Shown: positions 14,293 to 26,903 of the stretch, in pieces
Numbering within the stretch: the first letter of the stretch is position 1
Layout of the letters: each line of letters opens with the position of its first letter
Source: Cranoglanis bouderius
Taxonomy: Eukaryota; Chordata; Actinopteri; Siluriformes; Cranoglanididae
DNA: 64,000 nucleotides
Direction of reading: 5' to 3'
Assembly: GCA_023630585.1 (NCBI GenBank)
Contig: CM042553.1
Span: forward strand, 19,457,020-19,521,019
Notes under the pieces: model-generated
Databases searched by the model: none
Seen by the model: only the letters and a program-made list of their open reading frames with translations
What the model was told of the DNA's origin: nothing
Position numbers and translations under genes: made by a program

Positions 14293-14382
14293 CTTAGTCC
14301 ACACAACGGCACATCTGAGGGCAAAGCCAAGCACTTGATTGAATTATGGGAGCCTCGGCCAGGGCAACAAGCTGCAGGACAT
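14293..14382 (-). other. candidate second untranslated exon, same gene as 15419-15715
   Basis: On the minus strand, ttgttcctgctccttcag precedes ATGTCCTGCAG, and 90 bp later comes ACTAAG/gtacgc. It holds two short upstream frames: a 12-codon one starting at its first base (MSCSLLPWPRLP, stop) and a second, MCRCVD, whose TAA lies at the exon end. Short uORFs are common in receptor-kinase leaders. The exon lies 1 kb downstream of the candidate first exon, separated by the GATA repeat. Confidence 0.35.
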
Positions 14383-14507
14383 CTGAAGGAGCAGGAACAA
14401 TAACGCTTTAGTCCAGGTGAACTTACTTACACTATGAAACCATAAAATATATATAGAATATATCAGCTTGAACCTTAAATTGAAACGCTGCAGTGAGTAG
14501 AAAGTGC

Positions 14508-14616
14508 GATAGATAGATAGATAGATAGATACATAGTTAGATAGACAGACAGATAGATAGATAGATAGATAGATACATAGATAGACAGATAGATAGTTGG
14601 ATAGATAGATAGATAC

Positions 14617-14651
<35 letters not shown>

Positions 14652-14873
14652 CATAGTTAGATAGATACATAGATAGACAGACAGATAGATAGACAGATAG
14701 ATAGATACATAGATAGATAGATAGATAGATAGATACATACATACATAGTTAGATAGATAGATACATAGATAGACAGATAGATAGTTGGATAGATAGATAG
14801 ATACATACATACATAGATACATAGTTAGATAGATAGATAGATACATAGATAGATAGATAGATAGATAGATAGA
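14508..14873. repeat. (GATA)n microsatellite, 366 bp
   Basis: Long GATA array with CATA, GACA and GTTA variants. On the minus strand it reads as Tyr-Leu-Ser-Ile repeats, giving spurious frames of over 130 codons. It lies in the putative intron between the two candidate untranslated exons. Confidence 0.97.
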
Positions 14874-15375
14874 CACACAACTATTTAAAATATGTTATTA
14901 TAGTACAGAATAGCAGTTATTCGTTTGGTTCTCGCTGTATGTACCGACGTTTATCAATTTTCAATAACGATATTTTAGTACACTTAATATAAAAATATAG
15001 GCTATACATTTAAGATACTACTCGGGTTTTCTGAAAAATAACCATCAACCATATAACCACAGTAAAAACAAAGTCAAAATTTCAGTTATTCCAAGAACTT
15101 TCTCGAAGAAAATCCTGAGGTAAATTAACTTAGCATAACTATTTATCCATGTTTCCGAGCCCTAAGCAAACTTTCGGCACCTTTTTTTTTTTTTTTAGTC
15201 AATGAGAACATAAATGTTTACATACTTACTTAAAATACGACACATCTGACCTGCATATAAAAGTAATTAACGCGGAAATTAGACTGGGGAAAAAATGTCA
15301 GAAGTTTTCATTTAGCGTAGCGTAACGTTGGGAAGTGTGGTGCCGCGCGCGCGCCTGTCACATTTAAATTTCAGC

Positions 15376-15407
<32 letters not shown>

Positions 15408-15418
15408 ATCGCACTCAC

Positions 15419-15715
15419 CTCAGCACGCGCCTGTCTCAACGGCTTTTTCCTCAGCTCTCGGTCTGTCAGGACGTAACATCAGATACACAGACGGACATTG
15501 CATTCACCGGCGGACGGAGCTGAAACAAAAGTGCCGGACTCGACTTCAGTTGTTCCGGAGCGTCTTTCCAAAGTCAAGCAGCCTTCGCTTTGATTTGCTT
15601 TCCCTCAACTGTGGGTCTCGCGCGCTGAGCGGAAAGGGCTCCGTCCATCGACGCTCGCGAGAAATACACCTCAGCGCTCCATCCCAAACATAACAACAGG
15701 AGAACTACCGTAGCA
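15419..15715 (-). promoter_or_regulatory. CpG-rich candidate promoter and first untranslated exon of a gene reading left, possibly bmpr1b
   Basis: A GC- and CpG-rich block, unlike the AT-rich surroundings, with several CGCG motifs. On the minus strand it ends GCTGAG/gtgagtgcg, a near-perfect donor. No long convincing coding frame crosses it, so it would be 5' UTR. In mammals the gene next to PDLIM5 on its 3' side, same strand, is BMPR1B, which has several untranslated 5' exons. That makes bmpr1b the first candidate. The start site is not defined: no clear TATA box, and a (TA)n repeat lies just upstream. Identity is inferred from gene order only. Confidence 0.42.
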
Positions 15716-15784
15716 ATGCCACTAGTCACATGTACAGACACTAAATTTCCCCTAAAACGTTTTACTATAAAGCTCACAACTCTG

Positions 15785-15789
15785 CTATA

Positions 15790-15832
<43 letters not shown>

Positions 15833-15912
15833 TACATAAATAAAACACACACACACACACACATATATATACACACACATATACATACATACACACATTA
15901 TATACATGCATA
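15785..15912. repeat. (TA)n and (CA)n microsatellite left of Tc1 copy 1
   Basis: About 40 bp of TA then CA and mixed ACAT units, ending at the TA next to the transposon. Confidence 0.9.
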
Positions 15913-17420
15913 CAGGTGCATCTCAATAAATTAGAATGTCGTGGAAAAGTTAATTAATTTCAGTAATTCAACTCAAATTGTGAAACTCGTATATTAAATA
16001 AATTCAATGCACACAGACTGAAGTAGTTTAAGTCTTTGGTTCTTTTAATTGTGATGATTTTGGCTCACATTTAACAAAAACCCACCAATTCACTATCTCA
16101 ACAAATTAGAATACTTCATAAGACCAATAAAAAAACATTTTTATTGAATTGTTGGCCTTCTGGAAAGTATGTTCATTTACTGTACATGTACTCAATACTT
16201 GGTAGGGGCTCCTTTTGCTTTAATTACTGCCTAAATTTGGCGTGGCATGGAGGTGATCAGTTTGTGGCACTGCTGAGGTGGTATGGAAGCCCAGGTTTCT
16301 TTGACAGTGGCCTTCAGCTCATCTGCATTTTTTGGTCTCTTGTTTCTCATTTTCCTCTTGACAATACCCCATAGATTCTCTATGGGGTTCAGGTGTGGTG
16401 AGTTTGCTGGCCAGTCAAGCACACCAACACCATGGTCATTTAACCAACTTTTGGTGCTTTTGGCAGTGTGGGCAGGTACCAAATCCTGCTGGAAAATGAA
16501 ATCAGCATCTTCAAAAAGCTGGTCAGCAGAAGGAAGCATAAAGTGCTCCAAAATTTCTTGGTAAATGGGTGCAGTGACTTTGGTTTTCAAAAAACACAAT
16601 GGACCAACACCAGCAGATGACATTGCACCCCAAATCATCACAGACTGTGGAAACTGAACACTGGACTTCAAGCAACTTGGGCTATGAGCTTCTCCACCCT
16701 TCCTCCAGACTCTAGGACCTTGGTTTCCAAATGAAATACAAAACTTGCTCTCATCTGAAAAGAGGACTTTGGACCACTGGGCAACAGTCCAGTTCTTCTT
16801 CTCCTTAGCACAGGTAAGACACCTCTGACGTTGTCTGTGGTTCAGGAGTGGCTTAACAAGAGGAATACAACAACTGTAGCCAAATTCCTTGACTCGTCTG
16901 TGTGTGGTGGCTCTTGATGCCTTGACCCCAGCCTCAGTCCATTCCTTGTGAAGTTCACTCAAATTCTTGAATCAAATTTGCTTGACAATCCTCATAAGGC
17001 TGCGGTTCTCTCGGTTGGTTGTGCATCTTTTTCTTCCACGCTTTTTCCTTCCACTCAACTTTCTGTTAACATTCTTGGATACAGCACTCTGTGAACAGCC
17101 AGCTTCTTTGGTAATGAATGTTTGTGGCTTACCTAGTGAACCAAACTGAGAGACCATTTTGAAGGCTCAGGAAACCTTTGCAGGTGTTTTGAGTTGATTA
17201 GCTGATTGGCATGTCACCATATTCTAATTTGTTGAGATAGTGAATTGGTGGGTTTTTGTTAAATGTGAGCCAAAATCATCACAATTAAAAGAACCAAAGA
17301 CTTAAACTACTTCAGTCTGTGTGCATTGAATTTATTTAATATACGAGTTTCACAATTTGAGTTGAATTACTGAAATAAATTAACTTTTCCACGACATTCT
17401 AATTTATTCAGATGCACCTG
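15913..17420 (-). mobile_element. Tc1-like transposon copy 1 (1508 bp)
   Basis: Ends are CAGGTGCATCTCAATAAATT and its inverse, each flanked by TA. The inverted terminal repeats are about 200 bp (15913-16112 and 17220-17420). One transposase gene lies on the minus strand. The element inserted into, or seeded, TA-rich simple repeats on both sides. It differs from copy 2 by scattered substitutions, so both are recent in evolutionary terms. Confidence 0.95.
16192..17157 (-). pseudogene. Tc1 transposase, copy 1, broken by two stop codons
   Basis: 966 bp, equivalent to 321 codons, a normal Tc1 length. The N-terminal half has the paired-like HTH (TFITKEAGCSQSAVSK) and a basic GRKKRGRKR stretch. The catalytic core has LFSDESKF (first Asp), FIFQQDL (second Asp) and HLNPIENLWG (Glu), with 34 residues between the second Asp and Glu: DD34E. 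Inactivation is by a TGA after VKQI (CGA in copy 2, a CpG change) and a TAG after MPRQI that would remove the last dozen residues. The HTH and catalytic halves are therefore in separate frames. Confidence 0.95.
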
Positions 17421-19146
<1,726 letters not shown>

Positions 19147-19153
19147 TATACAT

Positions 19154-19221
<68 letters not shown>

Positions 19222-19230
19222 ATATATATG

Positions 19231-19270
<40 letters not shown>

Positions 19271-19488
19271 CATATATATATACACATACATATATATATA
19301 CACATACATATATATACACACATACATATATATACACACATACATATATATATATATATATACATACATATATATATACACATACATATATATATACACA
19401 TACATATATATATATATACACACACACACATATACATATATACACACACACATATATATATATATATATAGACACACACACACACACA
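19147..19488. repeat. (TA)n/(CA)n/(ATAC)n compound microsatellite right of Tc1 copy 2
   Basis: 340 bp of alternating purine-pyrimidine with a repeated ATATACACATAC-like unit. It explains all long Ile/Tyr/His/Thr and Cys/Val frames in this interval. Confidence 0.95.
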
Positions 19489-21192
19489 GTAGGGTACAAA
19501 AGTGAGAGACCACATTGAATATCTAACACAGGAAATAAAAAGAAAAGAAATTTTAGAATTTAATTTCATTTTAATTTTAAAATGACTCAGTTATTCCGTA
19601 TTCAAGATGCAGCACATTTTCTAGGTCACTATTTAAATTTGTGATGTTAATCATGTTAACTCCTTTTTACAAATCATCAGATCTTCTGTTAGGCTGATCG
19701 CTTCCACTGAGGCACCACTGATGACACGCCAATGGACTTGATCTAAGATGGATCGTCAGGTTTTACACAAGCTTGTAGAACGCTTGTTCCTTTTGCAGGA
19801 AAAAAATTGTGGGTCACTCATGAAACTCCATGAAACAAGGAGCTGAAACGGTTATTGGAGCTAGTACTGAATATAGTGCAGTCATGCAATATAAGCAACA
19901 AATTGTAATCATGGGCAAATTGCTGTGCTGTGTTTCTACTGTAAAATAATCCATTTCTGGGCAGTAACAGTAACTCCACTTCGCATTGAGCCACATCACA
20001 CCATCGTATCCTTGATTATTTGCCTATAATAACATGCCCAGAAGTGTTTAATTTCTTAATTATGACACCATTTAAACACAGTATGTATTGTGGACATGAA
20101 AAGCAGTAGTGAATAGTTTGGTGATTGTATACGTTCATGAGACCCCAGTAATACTGAAGACATTAATTCGTTTCCATGGTTACCAATTGCTATAAAAGAG
20201 ACAGATAGTTACAAGACATGAAAATGCAGCATTGTAGTTCAGGTCTCATGAGCTTGTGTGAAGCCTAGCTATGCATTAGCTATACTAAACAATGCTGAAA
20301 AATTCTTTTAAGATGGTCAACATAGAAATGAACCATTTATTTTTTGTTAGCTTTTAACAATATTAGCTTTAATGCAGTTGATTTGAATCTTTACTACAGC
20401 TTGAGGCAGAGAGCTCGTTAAGAACAGTGTTTATTTTCCCCGTTTCATAGTTGGGAAGTGACAAACTTTTGCATAACAGATGGAGAGAGAAAAAAACAAA
20501 AAAAAACCTAACACCAGAGTGCACATTAGAGCTTATAAAATTAAATGTTTCATCTTAAGAATTATTACATGCTTCTTGTAGCTAAAGTAATACACTGACA
20601 AGCGGCGTACACTCCATTGTGAGATTCAACACGCAGCTCCAAAATGCATCTTACATAAAACATCACCGTTAAACTGTTAAACCAATTTTCCTCTTTACAC
20701 TCGGCGGAAGTATGTGAAATATGTGCGAAGCCATCAGGAACCCCGTAAGTGTGTCAATAAATATACCTGGGAAAATGTTCCAGAGCCTGGAGTAGCAGAA
20801 GCAGATGGAGATGGAGCACTGAGTGCTGATCAAACACGTAGCTCTGAATTAACACCTACATGCTAAGAGGCGATCGGATAAAGCATCTTTTATTACTGTA
20901 GCCTATGAGAGAAGGTGCAGGACACATGAAGAAAAATTATTTGCAATTTAGTTTCTGTGAAGTTCAGAAAAAAATCTGACCTCACTCTGTCGTGTTGACT
21001 ACATACTAAGTTTTTTTTTTAACATCATAACAAATGCATGAGCGATAGAAAAAGATGAGGAAACACCATGAGAACAGTACATTTACAGCCACTCACCGGT
21101 ATGTGCGTTGAAGAGGACAGATAATACATAAAGCACATAGCAAATTATATATTACTGTCTAAAAAAAAAAGCATCATGATTCTCATCAATAC
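19489..21192. other. intergenic, nothing recognised
   Basis: Between the Tc1 pair and the end of pdlim5. AT-rich, with possible distal poly(A) signals. Confidence 0.5.
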
Positions 21193-21407
21193 TTTATTTC
21201 ATAGAGCTCCACAAAAGGAAACGCACACAGAACAGAGACTAGCGATGTACGGTATGTACACCGACGATCAGCGTATCAGAGAACTAACCACTTTTCCCAG
21301 TAACGTCTTTATCAATACCTTAAAAATCACTCTCATATAATAAACACTAAAAGCCGATTGAGCTTCTTTTTTTTTTAATTCCTCCCATTTTCTGCTTCTC
21401 TTGGAGA
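21193..21407 (-). other. pdlim5 3' UTR and poly(A) signal of the long form
   Basis: AATAAA on the minus strand at 21198-21193, about 210 bp after the TGA stop and in a suitably AT-rich stretch. Other AATAAA copies exist further left, so this may not be the only site. Confidence 0.55.
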
Positions 21408-21497
21408 TCAGATCTTGACAGTGTGTGCATGCTTCTTGCACAGCGGCTTGTCTTTTTTGGAGAAGAAAGTCTGACCCTCTAGAGTGGTGCTGCACAC
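21408..21497 (-). CDS. pdlim5: pdlim5 last exon: end of LIM3 and stop
   Basis: Begins after ctccag with VCSTTLEGQTFFSKKDK and ends PLCKKHAHTVKI and TGA. CKKH is the final zinc pair of LIM3. Human PDLIM5 ends with the same pattern and a slightly different last few residues. Confidence 0.97.
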   Translation of the reverse strand: MCSTTLEGQTFFSKKDKPLCKKHAHTVKI

Positions 21498-22255
21498 CTG
21501 GAGGACAAGAGAACATTATTATACACTGCAAACGATGTTAAGCTAGAATTAAATACACTTCTGGTGTGCCGTTATAGGAAAATAATCATCAGCAGAGTGC
21601 AGGGTTATTATTACACAGAAGTTGATCATTTTCATTTTGACAGCACAGCAAAGTGTTTTATTCCTCTTACACCGCAGCAGTTTGCAGTATTGTTTATTAA
21701 ATTTATTAATAAGCAACATGTCAAACTTTTTATCAGTTTATAGCGATGTTTAATGTAGCGGAATGTCCACAAAACAAGCTAATTCCTGTTATCATTAACG
21801 TCGTTCTCTCGTCGACATTTTTTCATCCCCTTCTTTTGAATCTAATTTTCAACTTCAGTTACCTTTTTTTTTTTTGTCAACCGCAAAGCGTAAAACTTAC
21901 TGTTACAAAGCACTGACACTGGAACGCCATTGTATCAATGATTATAGATTTTGTTTTGTAAATAATCTGTTTATTATTAGATAGATTATGTAAAATGTCT
22001 GCCATACACGTCCCTATAACTTAGCTGTTACCACAGAAACAATAATGTATTAAGAACAAGTGCATTAATATAAGCCTGGGATCAGAATTACAGCAGGGAC
22101 TACTGTCTGAGCTGCTGTTAGAGAAAATGAACACCTTCTGACACCCTTCGAAAAATTAACACCTTCAGATTGAATAAATCAACACTGCTGTGGTGTAATA
22201 TTTATAATGAGAATGTATATACTCTTTATCATCTCTCTTCCTCATGTGAACTCAC

Positions 22256-22371
22256 CGAACACACGAAGCAGGTATCGTGCCAGGTGAAGCCCAGAGCCTC
22301 CAGAAATTTGTCCCCTGCCTCGATAGGGAAGTCACAGCCATGGCAGCTGGTACCGAAAAGATTGTAATAAT
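22256..22371 (-). CDS. pdlim5: pdlim5 exon: end of LIM2 and first half of LIM3
   Basis: 116 bp between cttattag and gtgagt. It completes Asp, then reads YYNLFGTSCHGCDFPIEAG, then DKFLEALGFTWHDTCFVCS. CHGC and HDTC are the first zinc site of LIM3. The sequence differs little from human PDLIM5. Confidence 0.97.
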
Positions 22372-22670
22372 CTAATAAGAGACAGAAAGAGACGTAAACA
22401 GGACATTGATTAGTCCGTGTGATTTAAAGTACCCTCACGATCCAACATCTACCATAAATAGCAATAGTAATCAGAGTGCCATTAAAGGGCTGTAAACCTT
22501 CTATGACTTTTAATGGCTCTCCAATAAATTGTAAAGGTCAGGGACTGTTTAATGATTGTTTAACGGGCGCAGATTACACAATTACTGGGCTGTAACTAAC
22601 ACCAGTCGTGCGGGCTGGGCTTATCCGGGTGTATGGCTGGGTGGAAATGTGTGAATTTGTGTGTGTCCCC

Positions 22671-22705
22671 GTGTGCGTGTGTGTGTGTGTATGTGTGTGT
22701 GTGTG
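22671..22705. repeat. (GT)n microsatellite beside the LIM2 donor
   Basis: On the coding (minus) strand this is a CA repeat starting about 20 nt after the 5' splice site of the LIM2 exon. Confidence 0.9.
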
Positions 22706-22726
22706 GTCTATGGGCTGGTCTCTTAC

Positions 22727-22847
22727 CTCTTTCGCAATAGGGCTGTCCATCCTCGAGGTGGAAGGTGTTGTTGCGAATGGGCTGCTGGCAGGAGGTGCAC
22801 AGGAAGCAATACACATGCCAGGTTTGCTTCAAGGCATTGATGACTTC
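22727..22847 (-). CDS. pdlim5: pdlim5 exon: LIM2
   Basis: 121 bp between tatacag and gtaaga, phase 0 in and phase 1 out. It reads EVINALKQTWHVYCFLC, TSC, then NNTFHLEDGQPYCER. Zinc ligands visible are H and C of HVYC, C of FLC, C of TSC and C of YCER, with the following Asp completing the second site. A (CA)n repeat starts about 20 nt into the intron after this donor on the coding strand. Confidence 0.97.
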
Positions 22848-24032
22848 CTGTATAAGGAAAAAAAAGAAAGTTTTTTTTCCCCCTACTTAACACGTTTACA
22901 GTGCCTTCATTGTGTACATAATACGTTATCCTGTGAATGGATTTTATTCGATGTGTGAGGGTGACGCGTGTTATATTATTAAATATATGATTTACATTTA
23001 AGGCTTTACTAAATGAATATCAGAACATAATGCCAGGATTAAAGCCATGTCATAGAACTGTTACTAAATCCTATGAAAATAATTAAAATTTTATCTTATC
23101 GATCACAACAAAAACAATAAACACGGCAAATAACATTACACATTGCACCTAAAGAAACAACGTTAAGAGTTAATCTCTAGCTACTAGATGTGTGGTGCCT
23201 TAGGATGATCATCAGCAGAGTTGTTAATCATATCCAGTGCAAAAACTACATCATTTCCTGCCTCAATTATTTGTTCCACTAGTTCACATGGCCAGAAGAC
23301 AGGCAAATGGTTTGGGCCAAGGAGGAATTATTACGAAAAATCTTTGGTTGTACTTGGCTCGTTTAGGCTACATGCAATACTCTCGCTGTGATAATAAAGG
23401 TAGCATTACCACCACAGGAAGAAAAAAAAAAGAAAAGAAAAAAAAAAAAAAGAAGAAAAACAGACAGGTTTGCATATAAATATTTTGGCAAGTTCAATAT
23501 GAAGGAAATTTCCATGGCAACCAAAGAAAAACAAAATCATACCATCCCTTCTAAAGGACCTTGAGACACTCTGAAACACTAAACATGATCTCAAGCTGAG
23601 CCGTAAACAAGACGATGTCTGGATGTCCTAGACGAGCCCTAGCCTAGCCGCTCATTAGCAGAGCGAACCCCCTTCCGCTTCATCGCCTCTCTCTGCAGCG
23701 CTGACCTCCACAGCACCGCTGCTGCCTGTGTGAAGCCTCAGCACCAGGACCGGCGCTAATTGTCACACGTCGGAGACGAGACTGCCTGCCTCCCCTCCTT
23801 TGGCCTCGCAGCCCTTATGATCCTGATTAAAGCGCTTTTTCCCACAGGCCACAGGGCCAAGAGGCTTGGAACACCAGACCAGCAGAGAATCATGAAAAGA
23901 TGCCAAGCCCGATTTTCAAACACTTCTTTAGAGTAGACGTTCCTTATGAGATCCTGAAACAGACAGTCGGCGTCTGCTTTTCCTGAAATACAAGCGGTGG
24001 AGCAAGTTTTTAGCTTTAGGTTAGTCCCTCAC

Positions 24033-24213
24033 CCCAAGGATCTTCAGCTGGCAACGGCAGCAGGTGGGGGCGAAGAACTGCTCGTAGCAGTGCTCGCAGT
24101 AAACAGCGCCGCGCTCCTCCACAAAGCCCACCTCGGCCAGAGAGCTGCGGCAATGAGCGCAGTTAAACTCCTCCGGGTGCCACGACTTCCCCATAGCCAC
24201 CAGGAACGGACCC
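24033..24213 (-). CDS. pdlim5: pdlim5 exon: rest of LIM1 and start of LIM2
   Basis: 181 bp between gtgttag and gtgagg. It reads GPFLVAMGKSWHPEEFNC, then AHC, then GFVEERGAVYCEHCYEQFFA, then PTCCRCQLKILG. LIM1 runs from CGHC through WH and CAHC to CEHC and the final Cys. The position after HPE that is usually Cys in LIM domains is Glu here, as I recall for human PDLIM5 too. CCRC opens LIM2. Confidence 0.96.
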
Positions 24214-26719
24214 CTAACACACAGAAAGAGAGAGAGAGACTATTACAGTCAGATCCTTTACTGCACACCCCCAAGTGGTTCATTTCTTACATAAATGTGC
24301 AATAATTGTAGTAATTGATAATTAATGAATAAAATAAAATGTTAAAAATGTAATGAAATGATTCCATTTATTGAATTATTTCGGTATTTGGTTTTTCATT
24401 TCATTTAATATCCATACAAGTTAACAAGAGGGCCTAATGGTTGATTGGATGACTGCTCCGAATGTACGTCTGTTTACACTTCATCAGAACTGCGTCTCAG
24501 AGGCATCCAAAATGAAATTTGGAAAGCTCTAAGAGTTCATAGTTTTTCTATGCGATGTGCATGTGAAAGCACGCGTCTTACTGCTGTCCGTTCATATAGA
24601 ATTTGAGCTGGTATTACTGACACCGACCCACCGTGAGTAGCCTAGTATTGATTAGTCGTGACTGTGGTTTAGTTGATCCAGTCCACACACTGGTTTTGAT
24701 GGATGCTGCTGACAGGGTTGATTATATCGTTGCATGGTCTCAGCGGAGAATAAATGAATAGTGAAATAAAGTTAAACAGAAATAAAGAAGAAATGCTCAA
24801 AAAAAACAAACAAAAAAAACAAACAAATATATTCAATTTAATTATTCATTTTTGAATAGTTCCTTTTTATTACTACTCTCATTTTATTATTTATTCATTC
24901 ATTCATAATTAATTATTTCATGTTTTAATTATGCATATATTTTCTATTCCACTCTCAGCCCTTCATATGATTTGTTTCTTTTTTTTTTTAATGCATTTAT
25001 GTTAAAAAATTATGAAAATAACTCCACTGAATTCATAGTTTGTACACTGTATGAAGACCGAAAAAAAGTTATAAAAAGGTGTATTCTTTACATCACATGT
25101 CTGTCTTGGTAGGTTTTCAAATTCTCTATATGGAACAAACCGTATCTATAGCAATAGAAGCAATGCAAGGAACAAATTTCAACTTTGTCAGCGGGGAAGC
25201 AAGTTACAAATCGGATGATTAGCTGAGAGGGAAAACAGAGGGCTCCGAGCATATCGAATGCCGAAAACGGAGCCCTCAAGCTTGGATGTCATGGCCACTT
25301 TTTTGCCAGGAGTCTGCGAGTCTATCCCTGGGTTGCGGTGGTGTAACATATACCAGCTCTTGGGCTCTGAAGCGCTCTGCTCTGCGCTACCGAATGATAA
25401 CAAGCCAGTGAGTGCCATGAACTCTCATTCTGCTCTGATAAAGGCGGCGTGGCCCTGGCCTGGCCTGCCTGTCACGCCAAATTAATCCGCAATTACTTTC
25501 TGCGCAAATTAAAGCTTACGCCACATGTTCCAGTCACACTGAGCCTGGCTCGGCCCTGTCGCAGCTTTACACCAGCCTTTTTTCTTTCAAGGCAACTGGT
25601 CAAGGGGTTCGAACAGACTGCACTGTGGACAATTCATTAGCAGCATGAGCATTCACTCAATGACCATCTTATAGAAATATATTAGCTGTGCAACTATACA
25701 TCGTGACACATGGTGGAATTCGGCATTCTATTAATTATGCATGCAATACAGTTCTACTGTTTGAACGTCAGAGGTCCAAATCTGTGTAACCCATTGAATT
25801 AAAATATATAGAGAGCACGCTGGTCACATGATTGCATTCTTCTTTTCTGAAGAGCCTGTGAGATCTGCACTTGTGAAGTCTGACAGCCCGATAGCTCCGG
25901 ATTGCAACGACCAACAGGAATTATACATTATACAGTTACACGACCATGTTACAATGGTTAAAAAGAGCTCTTCAGCAGCTCTTAAACACCAAAGGCCATG
26001 GAGATCGGGCATTTTAGCCGACTTTGGAGCTCATTACGTTTCAGTTGATCATTTTCAAAGTTCATAGGTCAATCACTTTTTTACATCGATTTTTTTAAGA
26101 TATGGTGAACCTGTAGTACATTCTGTAGTACAATATTCAATCTCTGTTTATAGCAATTGTTGATTTCTGTTTTTTAGTTTCATACAGAAAAAAAAAAAAA
26201 AAAGGTCCTGTACACACGTCTACACTTAAGCATAAAAGTTATGAAAGATATGAAAGTGATAACATTTAAGTAGTAAATGATAATAAATAGCTGTATGAGA
26301 TGAAACTTGTTGATATTTGAGATGTCCTGTTTCTCTGGAAATTTGGCATCCTACTAACATCTACATTTATGCTGATTTATATATGTACTGCCAAATGTAA
26401 CACTTGGTTTCTAAAACACCAAGTCCTATTTCTCTGGAAGGTTTGTTTACCACATGGAATTTTTCTACTCAAAGTACAGTGTAGTTAGTCCCTATACAAA
26501 TATAGCACAACGCATGCTATTATAGCATGTCAGTGTCACGGCTTAGTAGTTGTCCCATAGTGGTCTATTTCCTTGTAATCATATCTCTACACCAGTTTTT
26601 GTTTTACACCACTGCTTATCTAGCTTTAGAGATGAGAGTAGATTTATGCAGCTTTAAAGGAATTTCAAGGCAACAAATGTGTTAAAACAACATCACTCTG
26701 CCAAAAAGGAAACGCTGAC
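24214..26719 (-). other. pdlim5 intron within LIM1
   Basis: 2.5 kb. Mostly AT-rich. The block at 25250-25530 (ending near CGCCAAATTAATCCGCAATT) is denser and may be an enhancer-type conserved element, but this is only an impression. Confidence 0.4.
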
Positions 26720-26903
26720 CTGATAACCATGTTGCAGTGACCACACATGGGAGTGCGGGTTCCAGCAGGGATGTGTTCAGCTCTCTGCACCAGAGAATCC
26801 TGGTCTTTGGGGTGAGGCTGGGGCGCGGGGCGGTCAGGACCCTTCTGAACGCCACCAGTCACCCGCCCTGTATGCACTGCTGGCACACCTGATTTAGGAA
26901 GTC
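26720..26903 (-). CDS. pdlim5: pdlim5 exon: end of linker and start of LIM1
   Basis: 184 bp between tgattag and gtcagc. It begins by completing Gly, reads LPKSGVPAVHTG, continues through KDQDSLVQRAEHIPAGTRTP, and ends with MCGHCNMVI plus two bases of Arg. The QRAEHIPAG-RTPMC stretch is a PDLIM5 hallmark. CGHC supplies the first two zinc ligands of LIM1. The splice inside the LIM domain is in phase with the next exon. Confidence 0.95.

Noticed and set aside
14344..14876. 130-residue Tyr/Leu/Ser/Ile frames on the minus strand
   Set aside because: Translation of the GATA microsatellite; no start context, no conserved domain.
15328..15777. 121-residue plus-strand frame and 67-residue minus-strand frame with a hydrophobic segment in the CpG-rich block
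   Set aside because: The region is better explained as a promoter and untranslated exon; the hydrophobic stretch (VVLLLLCLGW) has no supporting context.
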